A program made the position numbers and the translations under genes. The notes beneath the pieces are model-generated. The model did not search any database and was not told where the DNA came from. It saw nothing but the letters and a program-made list of their open reading frames with translations. Of a DNA stretch of 27,297 nucleotides, positions 16,382-23,266 are shown in pieces. Source of the stretch: DASUBV01 sp035763085 (GTDB lineage Bacteria > Actinomycetota > Actinomycetes > Streptosporangiales > Streptosporangiaceae); NCBI GenBank assembly GCA_035763085.1, contig DASUBV010000164.1, positions 1 to 27,297 on the forward strand, in the 5' to 3' direction. Each line of letters begins with the position of its first letter. Position 1 is the stretch's first letter.

Positions 16382-18415
16382 ATGACGCCGCGCACGCGTA
16401 GCCGCGGTGCGCACGCCGCCGCTCATCGCGCTCCGAGGTCCGGCCCGCCGCGGCCGAGGCCGCCGGCGCGAGGAACCCGGGCCAGGGGAGCCGGGGACGG
16501 GGACAGGCAGGTCGGGGGGAGCAGGTTGGCAGGACTGCCGCGGGCTCTGGTCGGCAAGATCGCTGCGGGCGTGGTGGTCGCCGGCATCGTCGTGGCCGGA
16601 CTCGTCCAGGGGGGCGGGGCCTCGGCCGAGCCCACCGTGCGGGCATTCCTGCTGGCCTGGGAGAACGGCCAGTACAAGACGGCCGCCGGGCTGACCACCG
16701 GCCGCCCGGAGGCGGTGACCGCCGCCCTGGCCGGGGCCTACCGCCAGCTCGACGCCGCCGACCTGGTGCTGCAGATGAGCAGTATCACCCAGCACGGGGA
16801 TTCCGCCACCGCGAGGTTCCTCGCCTCGGTGGACCTGGGCAGCGGCGGTCTGCGCTGGGTGTATCACGGGTCGTTCGAGATGCGCCGGGCCGGCTCGGGC
16901 TGGCAGGTGCTCTGGAGTCCGTCGGTCATCGTGCCCGGCCTGCGGGAAGGCGACCGGCTGGCCGTGCTGACCGGCATGCCGGGCCGGGCCCAGATCCAGG
17001 ACGCGTCCGGGCGGTCGCTGGCCGTCCCGTCGCAGGTCTGGGTCGCCGGCGTGCGGCCGGGCAGGCTGGCCAGCCCGCGGAAGACCGCCTCGGCGCTGGC
17101 GGCGGCGACCGGCGGGGTGCTGGACGCCTCGCAGGTGTACGGCCAGATCATCGCCGCGCCGTCGAAGTCGTTCCTGAGCCTCATCCGGCTGCGGCCCGCT
17201 AGCTACGACCGGATGCGCGCCCGGCTGGACCGGGTGCCCGGCCTGCAGATGCATGAGCGCTCGGAGCGACTGTTCGAGAGCATCGCGCCCGTTATTGCCG
17301 GATCGGTCGGCACGGAGACGGCGGAGATCCTGCGTACCGACGGCGTGCCCTACCGGCCCGGGGCCACGGTCGGCCTGACTGGCCTGCAGGAGGCTTACCA
17401 GCACACGCTCACGGGCTCGCCGACGACTAAGGTGGTCCTGGAGAACGCGGCCGGCCACCAGGTCGCCACCCTGCACACCTGGACGGGGAGCAAGGGCAGC
17501 CCGGTCCGGACCACCCTGAACGGCCGCGTGCAGCGGGCCGCCAACCAGGCGCTGCGGCAGGTGCCCGGGTCGGCGGCCATCGTGGCGATTCAGCCCGGCA
17601 CCGGGCGGATCCTCGCGGTGGCCGCCCGCCGCGCGGGCGGGATGCCGGCCGTCAGCCCGCTGGCCGGGCAGTACGCGCCGGGCCAGGCCTTCACGATCAT
17701 CTCCACCGCGGCGCTGCTGCAGGAGACCGGATTCGACGCGGCCAAGCCGGTTCCGTGCCGTGCCGAGAACAGCGTGGGCGGGCGGCGGTTCGCCAATCAC
17801 CCGGCCCAGACCGGGCTGGGCGCTCAGCCGCCGTTTTCCGTTGACTTCGCGCATGCCTGCGGCACCGCCTTCGCCGGGCTCTCGCTGCGGCTGAACTCCA
17901 GCGACCTGACCACCGCGGCCGAGGCCTTCGGCATCGGCGCGGGCTGGAAACTGCAGGTGCCCAGCAACTCGGGCACGATCGGGAACCCGGAGGGGTTCGG
18001 CGACATCGCGGCGGCCTCGGTCGGCTCGGGCGGCGTGCGGGTCAGCCCGCTGGACATGGCCCTGGCCGCCGGGCTGGTCGAGTCGGGGACCTGGCACGCG
18101 CCGCTGCTGGTCCTCAGCCCGCCCGATCCGACGATGTCCCCGCGCCGCCCGTTCAGCGCCGAGATCATGACCTCGCTGCGCAAGCTCATGCGGGGCACCG
18201 TGCGCAAGGGCGCCGGGCGGGCGGCCGATGTCGGTCACGGTGCCGTCTACGGCCAGGTCGGCTCCGCTCCGCTGAGTGCGGGCAAGGGGCTGCGGTCGGC
18301 ATGGTTCGTGGGATATCAGGGCAAGGTGGCCTTTGCGGCCGTGGAGTTCACGAAGTCGGTCAATGTGTCGGCTGCGCCGCTTGCCGGCGCATTCCTGCGG
18401 GGGATACGCGGCTAA
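16382..18415 (+). CDS. Penicillin-binding-protein-like pseudo-transpeptidase lacking all three catalytic motifs
   Basis: A 677-residue protein with the architecture of an actinobacterial class B-type PBP. It has a basic cytoplasmic N-terminus, one membrane helix (about 57-78), an NTF2-like/MecA_N domain (about 80-195), a dimerisation domain (about 200-370) and a transpeptidase fold. The fold is followed easily, yet each active-site motif is altered. The S-x-x-K motif expected in P-G-S-T-F-K reads P-G-Q-A-F-T (Gln435, Thr438). S-x-N, expected in H-S-C-N-T-A-F, reads H-A-C-G-T-A-F (492-494). K-T-G reads Q-V-G (625-627). Surrounding residues are kept and the frame is intact, so it looks maintained rather than decaying. 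It should not cross-link peptidoglycan or bind penicillin covalently. Position in the ftsEX-smpB cluster suggests a scaffold or regulator of division-site synthesis; this role is inference. Confidence 0.9.
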   Translation: MTPRTRSRGAHAAAHRAPRSGPPRPRPPARGTRARGAGDGDRQVGGSRLAGLPRALVGKIAAGVVVAGIVVAGLVQGGGASAEPTVRAFLLAWENGQYKTAAGLTTGRPEAVTAALAGAYRQLDAADLVLQMSSITQHGDSATARFLASVDLGSGGLRWVYHGSFEMRRAGSGWQVLWSPSVIVPGLREGDRLAVLTGMPGRAQIQDASGRSLAVPSQVWVAGVRPGRLASPRKTASALAAATGGVLDASQVYGQIIAAPSKSFLSLIRLRPASYDRMRARLDRVPGLQMHERSERLFESIAPVIAGSVGTETAEILRTDGVPYRPGATVGLTGLQEAYQHTLTGSPTTKVVLENAAGHQVATLHTWTGSKGSPVRTTLNGRVQRAANQALRQVPGSAAIVAIQPGTGRILAVAARRAGGMPAVSPLAGQYAPGQAFTIISTAALLQETGFDAAKPVPCRAENSVGGRRFANHPAQTGLGAQPPFSVDFAHACGTAFAGLSLRLNSSDLTTAAEAFGIGAGWKLQVPSNSGTIGNPEGFGDIAAASVGSGGVRVSPLDMALAAGLVESGTWHAPLLVLSPPDPTMSPRRPFSAEIMTSLRKLMRGTVRKGAGRAADVGHGAVYGQVGSAPLSAGKGLRSAWFVGYQGKVAFAAVEFTKSVNVSAAPLAGAFLRGIRG

Positions 18416-18552
18416 CGCGGATGCGGTACTAATCGTGACTCGCTGATTACCTGGTTTTTTCGTACCGGGAGCAACCTTCTGGCCACGTAGCGACGTCTTT
18501 CTAGGTGACTGGGGTGCCGCTTGGGGGGTTGCGGCCCAGTCAGTGATGAGAA

Positions 18553-18579
18553 CCGGGCCTCATCTCGGGGGAGGCCCGG
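18553..18579 (+). terminator. Stem-loop, possible terminator of the ftsE-to-PBP transcript
   Basis: CCGGGCCTC (18553-18561) and GAGGCCCGG (18571-18579) are exact complements around a 9-nt loop, about 140 nt after the PBP-like stop. No U-tract follows. Confidence 0.4.
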
Positions 18580-18672
18580 GGCCTCGGACCGGCCCCGACC
18601 CTGCCGGTCGACCCCCGTGGGCGCGTCTTCGGCCACCGCCAGCGCCCGCGGGGGCCTCATCACCCAATGGAT

Positions 18673-18711
18673 GCCCGATGGGATCCGCGTTCTGCGGACG
18701 ACCCATCGGGC
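18673..18711. other. Two-part stem-loop (structured RNA element or terminator)
   Basis: Outer arms GCCCGATGGG (18673-18682) and CCCATCGGGC (18702-18711) are perfect complements. Inside is a second 5-bp stem, TCCGC-GTTCT-GCGGA, offset by a small asymmetric internal loop. It is about 180 nt upstream of the ssrA promoter. Confidence 0.5.
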
Positions 18712-18843
18712 ATTCTGCGCTGCGCACGGCGATATCTCCGCAACTAGGCGCGGATGCGGCACATGCCGGGTGTGCTCGGTATGCGCCGTTCTGCCGTGGG
18801 GCTGCCGCGAGGCCGGGCGGGCATATCCGGCGGCCGATTGTCG

Positions 18844-18879
18844 TTGGACCCCTGTGAGACGATCCGGTACCGTTACCGG
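18844..18879 (+). promoter_or_regulatory. Promoter of ssrA
   Basis: TTGGAC at 18844-18849 and TACCGT at 18868-18873 are 18 nt apart, a good housekeeping-sigma promoter. It would start transcription near 18880, about 15 nt before the mature tmRNA 5' end. A palindrome CCGGTA-CCGT-TACCGG (18864-18879) overlaps the -10 element and could be an operator or chance. Confidence 0.65.
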
Positions 18880-18894
18880 GTAGGTAGCTCACGA

Positions 18895-19265
18895 GGGGGT
18901 GACAGGCTTCGACTTCGGTGGTTGATCCAGGGGAAGCGGGTCGAGGGTTGCGGTATCTACCTCGTTAATCCAGGTTCCGCACACTAATAAGTGCCAAGTC
19001 AACGCGCACTCACCTCGCCCTCGCGGCCTGACCGCGAGTTAGGGGTTGTCAGCCCGGGAGTTCCTCCGGCCCGGTGTCTGGCATCAGCTAGGAGGATCCA
19101 CCGCCTGGCCCGGTCGCGGGGCTGAGCGGGACACCAAACAGCGACTGAGCCCGTCGGCACCTTGCCTGCGTGACTGCCGGGGCTGAGAAAAGCACAGCAG
19201 GCTGCACCCGGAGAAGCCCTGGTGATGCACTGAAGGACGCGGGTTCGATTCCCGCCACCTCCACC
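18895..19265 (+). ncRNA. ssrA: Transfer-messenger RNA (tmRNA)
   Basis: Rescues ribosomes stalled on broken mRNA: it acts first as alanyl-tRNA, then as template for a degradation tag. The acceptor stem pairs GGGGGTG (18895-18901) with CACCTCC (19256-19262), with G-U at the third pair, the alanyl-tRNA synthetase identity element. The T-arm is GCGGG-TTCGATT-CCCGC at 19239-19255. The tag frame is at 18993-19031. Its stop codon lies in the loop of a perfect 7-bp stem (19020-19026 with 19032-19038), the usual helix-5 layout. The final A of CCA is not encoded (ACC then T), so it must be added after transcription. About 371 nt is a normal size. Its protein partner smpB is encoded upstream on the same strand. 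Confidence 0.96.
18993..19031 (+). other. tmRNA tag-peptide reading frame
   Basis: Resume codon GCC at 18993 opens the frame A-K-S-T-R-T-H-L-A-L-A-A, followed by TGA. The L-A-L-A-A end is the expected ClpXP degradation signal. With the alanine already carried by tmRNA the added tag is 13 residues. The stop is TGA, so normal completion of trans-translation also needs RF2. Confidence 0.9.
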
Positions 19266-19304
19266 TGATGCGTCTTGCCCGCGCCCTCGTCCTACGATGC
19301 GGGG
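19264..19304. repeat. Left copy of a 41-bp imperfect direct repeat
   Basis: Matches 34 of 41 positions of 22123-22163 in the same orientation; the first 13 nt (CCTGATGCGTCTT) are identical. It begins in the last two nucleotides of tmRNA and covers the 5' part of the ssrA terminator. The two copies flank the gntR-ABC operon. Confidence 0.75.
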
Positions 19305-19324
19305 GTCCGGGCGGGACGCTTTTT
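19270..19324 (+). terminator. Intrinsic terminator of ssrA
   Basis: GCGTCTTGCCCG (19270-19281) pairs over 12 positions (two G-U) with CGGGCGGGACGC (19308-19319), enclosing a smaller stem, followed immediately by TTTTT (19320-19324). It begins 4 nt after the tmRNA end. This is one of the few hairpins in the window with a U-tract. Confidence 0.85.
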
Positions 19325-19528
19325 CCGTTCTGGCGCAGCCTGGCCCGGCGGCGGTGCGGCCGGGCAGGACACCGACCCGCTCGCCGGTCGCGGCGGATCA
19401 CAGAACAGGACCGCCGTGATCTTCGCAGCCAGTTGCGCGCTCATCGCCCGCTCTAAGGCCTGGCGCAGCGGTTTTATCCGAGCAACATCGTCATCCGCCG
19501 CGTCCACACCGCACGCCCAGGGGATGTC
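19325..19528. other. Gap between the ssrA terminator and the ABC permease gene
   Basis: About 200 bp without a supported gene. Short open frames on both strands lack family resemblance. No clear terminator for the leftward operon is seen. Confidence 0.4.
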
Positions 19529-20569
19529 TCAGACCGCCCGGCGGCGCAGCAGTAGCACGGTGGCGACGGCGAGCAGGATGGCGAGGATGGCGTAGCCGGC
19601 GGCCTCGACGGTCTGGAAGTGCCAGAACCAGTCGTTCGGCCGGTAGGAGACCCATTGGCTGTAATGGTGCTGGGTCAGCCAGGCGCTGAACCGTTCCGGG
19701 GAGGGTATGGCGCCGCCGTTGCCGGCGATTGCCTGGCCGAAGAGCTGGTCGAAGCTGAAGTGGTGGCCGGCGGCGTTCTGGATCCAGTTGCTGACGACAT
19801 CGGCGTTGATGGGCACTCCGCCGCTGCCGCTGGCTGGTCCCTTCGCCGGCGCGCCCGGGGTGGTGATCGGTTGCCGGATCAGTGGTCGCAGGTAGATCAG
19901 GGTCGGCCACACCACGGCTGCCCAGGCGGCCGCAGTGGCAGCCATCGCGGGCACGGTGCGCCGGATCAGCAGGCCGAGCAGCGCGCCGAGGGTGAAGCCA
20001 AACAGCGTGCGGGCGGCGAAGACGAGCCCGGAGGTCTCGTAAGCGCCGCTAGGGGACATCCGGCTGGCGATCGCGTCGAACGGCCCGTACCACCAGGTGA
20101 ACAGCGCCGAGAAGGCCAGCGCGAGCGCTGTGAGCACCAGCGCGAGGAGGACGAGCTTGGTGATGATCCACTGGACCCGGCTACGGCCTTGCGTCCATGC
20201 GAACCGGAAGGTACCGGACTCCAGCTCTCGGGCCACCAGTGGCGCGCCGACGAACACGCCGATCAGTCCCGGCAGGAACATCAGCAGCTGCGGCAGATGG
20301 TCCGCCCAGCCCTGGTAGTCCTGCTGGAAGGCGGTCAGCTGGCTCCGGCAGCCGGGTCCGCCCAGTGTGCCGCAGTTGCCCAGGCCGAGGCTGGTGTAGG
20401 CGTGGTGTATGGCCAGTCCGTTGAACAGCAGGAACAGGCCGAGGCCGCCGAGCACGACCAGTACCCCGGCGAGGGCGAAACGGTGCTGGCGCCAGGTTAC
20501 CCAGGCCAGGCCGCGCGCGGCCGGGACGCGCGGACGGGATCGTGTCGGGCTGGTGGCTGTGGCGTTCAT
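19529..20569 (-). CDS. ABC transporter permease (ABC-2 type)
   Basis: Membrane subunit of the exporter or stress transporter formed with the adjacent ATPase. The 346 residues have a basic cytoplasmic N-terminus, then about six hydrophobic helices: one near residues 35-55 (L-A-G-V-L-V-V-L-G-G-L-G-L-F), a group around 110-210, one near 225-250 and one at the C-terminus. An extended extracytoplasmic loop of about 100 residues precedes the last helix. The segment F-V-G-A-P-L-V-A-R-E-L-E-S-G-T-F-R-F-A-W-T-Q-G-R-S is typical of ABC-2 permeases paired with YtrA-type regulators. The ATG at 20569 overlaps the ATPase stop (ATGA), fixing the start; the upstream extension of 40 codons is ATPase sequence in another frame. 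The substrate cannot be told from sequence. Stop is TGA. Confidence 0.88.
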   Translation of the reverse strand: MNATATSPTRSRPRVPAARGLAWVTWRQHRFALAGVLVVLGGLGLFLLFNGLAIHHAYTSLGLGNCGTLGGPGCRSQLTAFQQDYQGWADHLPQLLMFLPGLIGVFVGAPLVARELESGTFRFAWTQGRSRVQWIITKLVLLALVLTALALAFSALFTWWYGPFDAIASRMSPSGAYETSGLVFAARTLFGFTLGALLGLLIRRTVPAMAATAAAWAAVVWPTLIYLRPLIRQPITTPGAPAKGPASGSGGVPINADVVSNWIQNAAGHHFSFDQLFGQAIAGNGGAIPSPERFSAWLTQHHYSQWVSYRPNDWFWHFQTVEAAGYAILAILLAVATVLLLRRRAV

Positions 20570-21480
20570 GCCGTCACCGCCTTCGGGATGTCGCGGTCGG
20601 CTGAGTCGGGTCCGGGAAGCGCGCTCGCGTCGGGCGAGCGGAGGTAACTGAGCACGATCTCTTCGAGGTTGCTCGGGTCGTCCTGCCAACTGGCGGGCAC
20701 GGCGGGGTGGCTGGTGGTGCGGACCAGAAGGCTGGCCTGCCGGCCGGCGCGCCGCTGTTGTATCACCGGCAGGGCTGCTGCGACCGCGTCGGCTTGCTCC
20801 ACCGGCCCGGTGAACACCCTGTGGGTGGCGAGGAGCTCGTCGGTCCCGTCCGCGATCTGCACGCTTCCGCGCGAGAGCAGAACCAGGTAGTCACAGACCC
20901 GCTCCAGCTCAGAGAGCACGTGCGAGGAGAACACGACCGAGACGCCGTCCTCGGCCACTGCCTCCATGAGGGTGGACATGAAGTCGTGGCGGGCCAGCGG
21001 GTCGAGCTCGGCGACCGGCTCGTCAAGGATGAGCAGCCGCGGGTGGCGGGCCAGCGCGACGGCCAGGGCGACCTGCGACTGCTGACCGCCGGAGAGTTTG
21101 CCCACCTTGCGGCTCAGCGGGATGCTCAGCGCGTCGAGCCGGGCGCGGGCGCGGGCCTCGTCCCAGGTGTTGGCCAGGCTGGAGACCAGGCGCAGCGTGT
21201 CGGCGACGCTCAGGTAGTTGTACAGCGGGGTGTCCTGGGCGACGAAGGCGATGCCGTCGAGCGCCTCAGCCGTGCCCGGCGTGGCGCCGTCGAGCACCGC
21301 GATCTCGCCGGCACTCTGCCCGATCAGCCCGACGGCGAGCTGCATCAGGGTGGTCTTGCCAGCCCCGTTCGGGCCGATCAGGGCGGCGACCCGTCCGGCC
21401 GGGATGGCCAGCGTGCAATCGCGCAGCGCCCAGGTGCGCCCGTAGCACTTGCCGAGGCGGTGGGTCTCTATCGCGTTCAT
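20566..21480 (-). CDS. ABC transporter ATP-binding protein
   Basis: Nucleotide-binding subunit for the permease encoded next. The 304 residues contain Walker A G-P-N-G-A-G-K-T-T, a Q-loop in V-A-Q-D-T-P-L-Y-N-Y, signature L-S-G-G-Q-Q-S-Q, Walker B L-L-I-L-D-E-P-V-A-E-L-D and the switch His in S-S-H-V-L. About 90 residues follow the ATPase core, as in YtrB/CcmA-type exporters. The start overlaps the gntR stop by one nucleotide (TGATG) and the stop overlaps the permease start, so all three are translated from one mRNA. The regulator-ATPase-permease order resembles operons induced by cell-wall antibiotics (ytr type); the role here is inferred. Confidence 0.93.
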   Translation of the reverse strand: MNAIETHRLGKCYGRTWALRDCTLAIPAGRVAALIGPNGAGKTTLMQLAVGLIGQSAGEIAVLDGATPGTAEALDGIAFVAQDTPLYNYLSVADTLRLVSSLANTWDEARARARLDALSIPLSRKVGKLSGGQQSQVALAVALARHPRLLILDEPVAELDPLARHDFMSTLMEAVAEDGVSVVFSSHVLSELERVCDYLVLLSRGSVQIADGTDELLATHRVFTGPVEQADAVAAALPVIQQRRAGRQASLLVRTTSHPAVPASWQDDPSNLEEIVLSYLRSPDASALPGPDSADRDIPKAVTA

Positions 21481-21923
21481 CAGGCGGTCAGCCCCCTTTC
21501 TTGCCGGCGGAGATCATGAAGTGCGCTGGCGAACAGCGCGGCGATCCCCTCTTCGTCCAGACCAGCCTCGGTGGCCTGGGTCAGCCAGCGCGCGAGCCCG
21601 CGTCGCAGCGCCTGCTGATCCTTCAGCGGCACGAGGTCGAGGGCGCCCTCGATAAACGTGCCCTGGCCGGGGCGCCCGACGGTCAGGCCCTTGTGCTCCA
21701 GCTCCCGGTAGGCCTTGAGCACCGTGTTCGGGTTGATGGCCAGGGAGGCGACCACCTCCTTGACCTTCGGGAGCCGGTCGCCGGTGACCAGATAGCCAAG
21801 CCGGAGCGCCTGCTCCACCTGCTGGACGATCTGCAAGTACGTCGGCACGCCCGAGTTCGGGTCGAGACGGAACTCGATCGGCGACGCCTCGCCCGTCTCG
21901 CTTACTGATTTATCTATCGACAT
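21480..21923 (-). CDS. GntR-family (YtrA-type) transcriptional regulator
   Basis: A 147-residue repressor-like protein. A winged helix-turn-helix covers about residues 20-90, with the signature V-P-T-Y-L-Q-I-V-Q-Q-V, G-D-R-L-P-K-V-K-E-V, I-N-P-N-T-V-L-K-A-Y-R-E-L-E and G-T-F-I-E. Only about 55 helical residues follow, too few for a FadR or HutC effector domain, which defines the YtrA subfamily. Such proteins usually repress their own ABC operon. The start at 21923 is set by the promoter: a TTGACA box and the operator place transcription at the ATG with no leader. A longer start at 21989 would lie upstream of that promoter. First gene of the three-gene operon. Confidence 0.93.
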   Translation of the reverse strand: MSIDKSVSETGEASPIEFRLDPNSGVPTYLQIVQQVEQALRLGYLVTGDRLPKVKEVVASLAINPNTVLKAYRELEHKGLTVGRPGQGTFIEGALDLVPLKDQQALRRGLARWLTQATEAGLDEEGIAALFASALHDLRRQERGLTA

Positions 21924-21930
21924 AGGTAAA
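21909..21930 (-). promoter_or_regulatory. Operator palindrome over the gntR start codon
   Basis: TTTATCTAT-CGAC-ATAGGTAAA: nine-base arms matching at eight positions, centred on a 4-nt spacer. AT-rich in a GC-rich context. It spans the predicted transcription start and the ATG (21923-21921), where a bound YtrA-type repressor would block transcription of its own operon. Confidence 0.7.
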
Positions 21931-21958
21931 GCATGAAGACGAGCGGCTGAGCTGTCAA
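21930..21958 (-). promoter_or_regulatory. Promoter of the gntR-ABC operon
   Basis: On the - strand a perfect TTGACA (21958-21953) is followed after 17 nt by CATGCT (21935-21930). This puts the start of transcription at about the A of the gntR ATG (21923), giving a leaderless mRNA. It abuts the operator palindrome. Confidence 0.7.
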
Positions 21959-22227
21959 GTCTCCCAGCGACGCCGCGCGGCACGCGCATGTTGGAACCCT
22001 GCGCATTCTCAAACCTCGGGGTCCGTCCGCAGCTGGCCGGCCTTTTCCGACGTTCTGGAGCAGTCGCTTTACCAGGGATTTCGCGGCCGGACTGGAATTT
22101 GAGAACCGCCTGCGAAGGTCGGCCTGATGCGTCTTAGCCGAACCCTCGCCCTGCGACGCGGGGACGCTTCTAGCGTTGCGAGTCCGGCACACTCGCCACG
22201 GCGGCGCGTCCGCGGCAGAATGAGCGG
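21931..22227. other. Region between divergent gntR and the APH-fold kinase gene
   Basis: Besides the gntR promoter it holds TTCTCAAA (22006-22013) facing TTTGAGAA (22098-22105), an 8-bp inverted repeat 84 bp apart, and the right copy of the 41-bp direct repeat. No small gene is supported. TAGCGT at 22171-22176 could be the -10 element for the kinase gene. Confidence 0.45.
22123..22163. repeat. Right copy of the 41-bp imperfect direct repeat
   Basis: 34 of 41 positions match 19264-19304 in direct orientation. It also folds: GCGTC (22129-22133) with GACGC (22163-22167), then CCC with GGG, and TCGC-CCT-GCGA at the tip, ending in TTCT. It resembles a worn second copy of the ssrA terminator. Confidence 0.7.
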
Positions 22228-23190
22228 GTGGCTGAGTCCCGCCGCCCCGCGGTCAGCAGCGGCGCGCTCGCCGAGTGGTGCGTGCGATGGCTGGGCGCGC
22301 CCCCCGCAGCGGAGTTGTTTGACGCCGGATTCCTCTCCGCCGTCAAGGGGCTGCGGCTGACGGACGGCCGCGAGGTCGTCGTCAAGGTCCGGCCCGGAAT
22401 CCCCCGGCTCGCCGGCTGCGCCGCGGTCCACCGGTCGCTGTGGGCGGCCGGCTTCCCGTGCCCCGAGCCGCTCGTGGACCTGCAGCCGCTCGGCGGCGAC
22501 GTCGCCAGCGCCGAGGCGCTCCTGCCCGGCAGCGACGAACCGCCATCCGGTGACCTGGCTGCCCGCTCCGCAGCTGGACTCGCCCGCCTCATCGAGCTCG
22601 CGCCGGACCCCGCATCGGTGCCGAGCCTGAAGCCCTCGCCGTCGTGGACCGGCTGGGATCACGACGAGCCGGGTCTGTGGCCCACGCCGGAGGAACTCGA
22701 TGCCGACCTTAACGGCACCGCTGAGCCGCGGTGGCTTTCTCGCGTCGCCGCCGCCCTCCGCGACCTGCTGCGCAGCCACGCCGGAACTCCGGTGATCGGG
22801 CATGGCGACTGGCATCCGGACAACCTCCGGTGGCGGGGCTCCGACCTGGTCGCCGTGCACGACTGGGACAGCGTGATCTGCCAGCCGGAGCCGGCGGTCG
22901 TGGGGCTCGCGGCCGTCAGCTTCCGCGGCATCGAGGACTCGGCCACCATGGCCACCGTCGACGACAGTGCCGGCTTCGCCGCCGCTTACCAGCGTTCTCG
23001 TGGCTGTGACTGGACCGCCGCGGACGAGGCAGCGAGCTGGGCAGCGGGGCTGTGGCAGCGCGTGGTCGACGCCAAGGTCCAGTCGCTCGACGGCGGCCCG
23101 GAGCAGTTCATCACCCGTGACGAAGCGGCGGCCCGCCTCAGCCGGGCCGGACTGGATCCCCGGCTGGCGGCCGACGAGGATGCGATCTGA
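22228..23190 (+). CDS. Aminoglycoside phosphotransferase (APH)-fold small-molecule kinase
   Basis: A 320-residue member of the APH/choline kinase family, which transfers phosphate from ATP to hydroxyls of antibiotics, sugars or other small molecules. The catalytic loop (Brenner motif) H-G-D-W-H-P-D-N is at 192-199 with catalytic Asp194. The metal-binding segment H-D-W-D is at 211-214. An ATP-anchoring Lys is likely in V-V-V-K-V near residue 53. The N-lobe lacks the typical Gly-rich loop of true aminoglycoside kinases, so the substrate is open. The GTG start has no strong ribosome-binding site. It is convergent with the short thrS gene. A role in self-protection is possible but not shown. Stop is TGA. 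Confidence 0.85.
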   Translation: MAESRRPAVSSGALAEWCVRWLGAPPAAELFDAGFLSAVKGLRLTDGREVVVKVRPGIPRLAGCAAVHRSLWAAGFPCPEPLVDLQPLGGDVASAEALLPGSDEPPSGDLAARSAAGLARLIELAPDPASVPSLKPSPSWTGWDHDEPGLWPTPEELDADLNGTAEPRWLSRVAAALRDLLRSHAGTPVIGHGDWHPDNLRWRGSDLVAVHDWDSVICQPEPAVVGLAAVSFRGIEDSATMATVDDSAGFAAAYQRSRGCDWTAADEAASWAAGLWQRVVDAKVQSLDGGPEQFITRDEAAARLSRAGLDPRLAADEDAI

Positions 23191-23198
23191 GCGCTCTG

Positions 23199-23251
23199 CC
23201 GGCCATCGCGGAGCTGCGGGACCAGGCGACCAGCATCGCGCTCATGGCCGG
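23199..23251. terminator. Inverted repeat between convergent genes
   Basis: CCGGCCAT (23199-23206) and ATGGCCGG (23244-23251) are exact complements separated by 37 nt, between the 3' ends of the kinase gene and thrS. Probably a bidirectional terminator; the large loop lowers confidence. Confidence 0.4.
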
Positions 23252-23266
23252 AAGAGCTCAGCCCGG

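Larger units (their letters stand above)
18416..18843. other. Non-coding region between the PBP-like gene and the ssrA promoter
   Basis: No coding sequence is supported; the short open frames here lack family resemblance and ribosome-binding sites. Two structured elements are visible: a 9-bp perfect stem at 18553-18579 and a two-part stem-loop at 18673-18711. The stretch TTTTTT at about 18454-18459 has no hairpin directly before it. Confidence 0.5.

Noticed and set aside
18416..18894. Short open frames on both strands before ssrA
   Set aside because: Mutually overlapping Arg/Pro-rich frames with no ribosome-binding sites, overlapping the ssrA promoter and stem-loops.
19619..20647. 342-codon + strand open frame across the ABC permease
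   Set aside because: Low-complexity Glu/Gln/Gly-rich shadow of the well-supported permease on the other strand.
22000..22110. Gene remnant on the - strand upstream of gntR
   Set aside because: The translation shows no recognisable family, and the segment lies upstream of the mapped-looking gntR promoter; only the 8-bp inverted repeat is worth noting.
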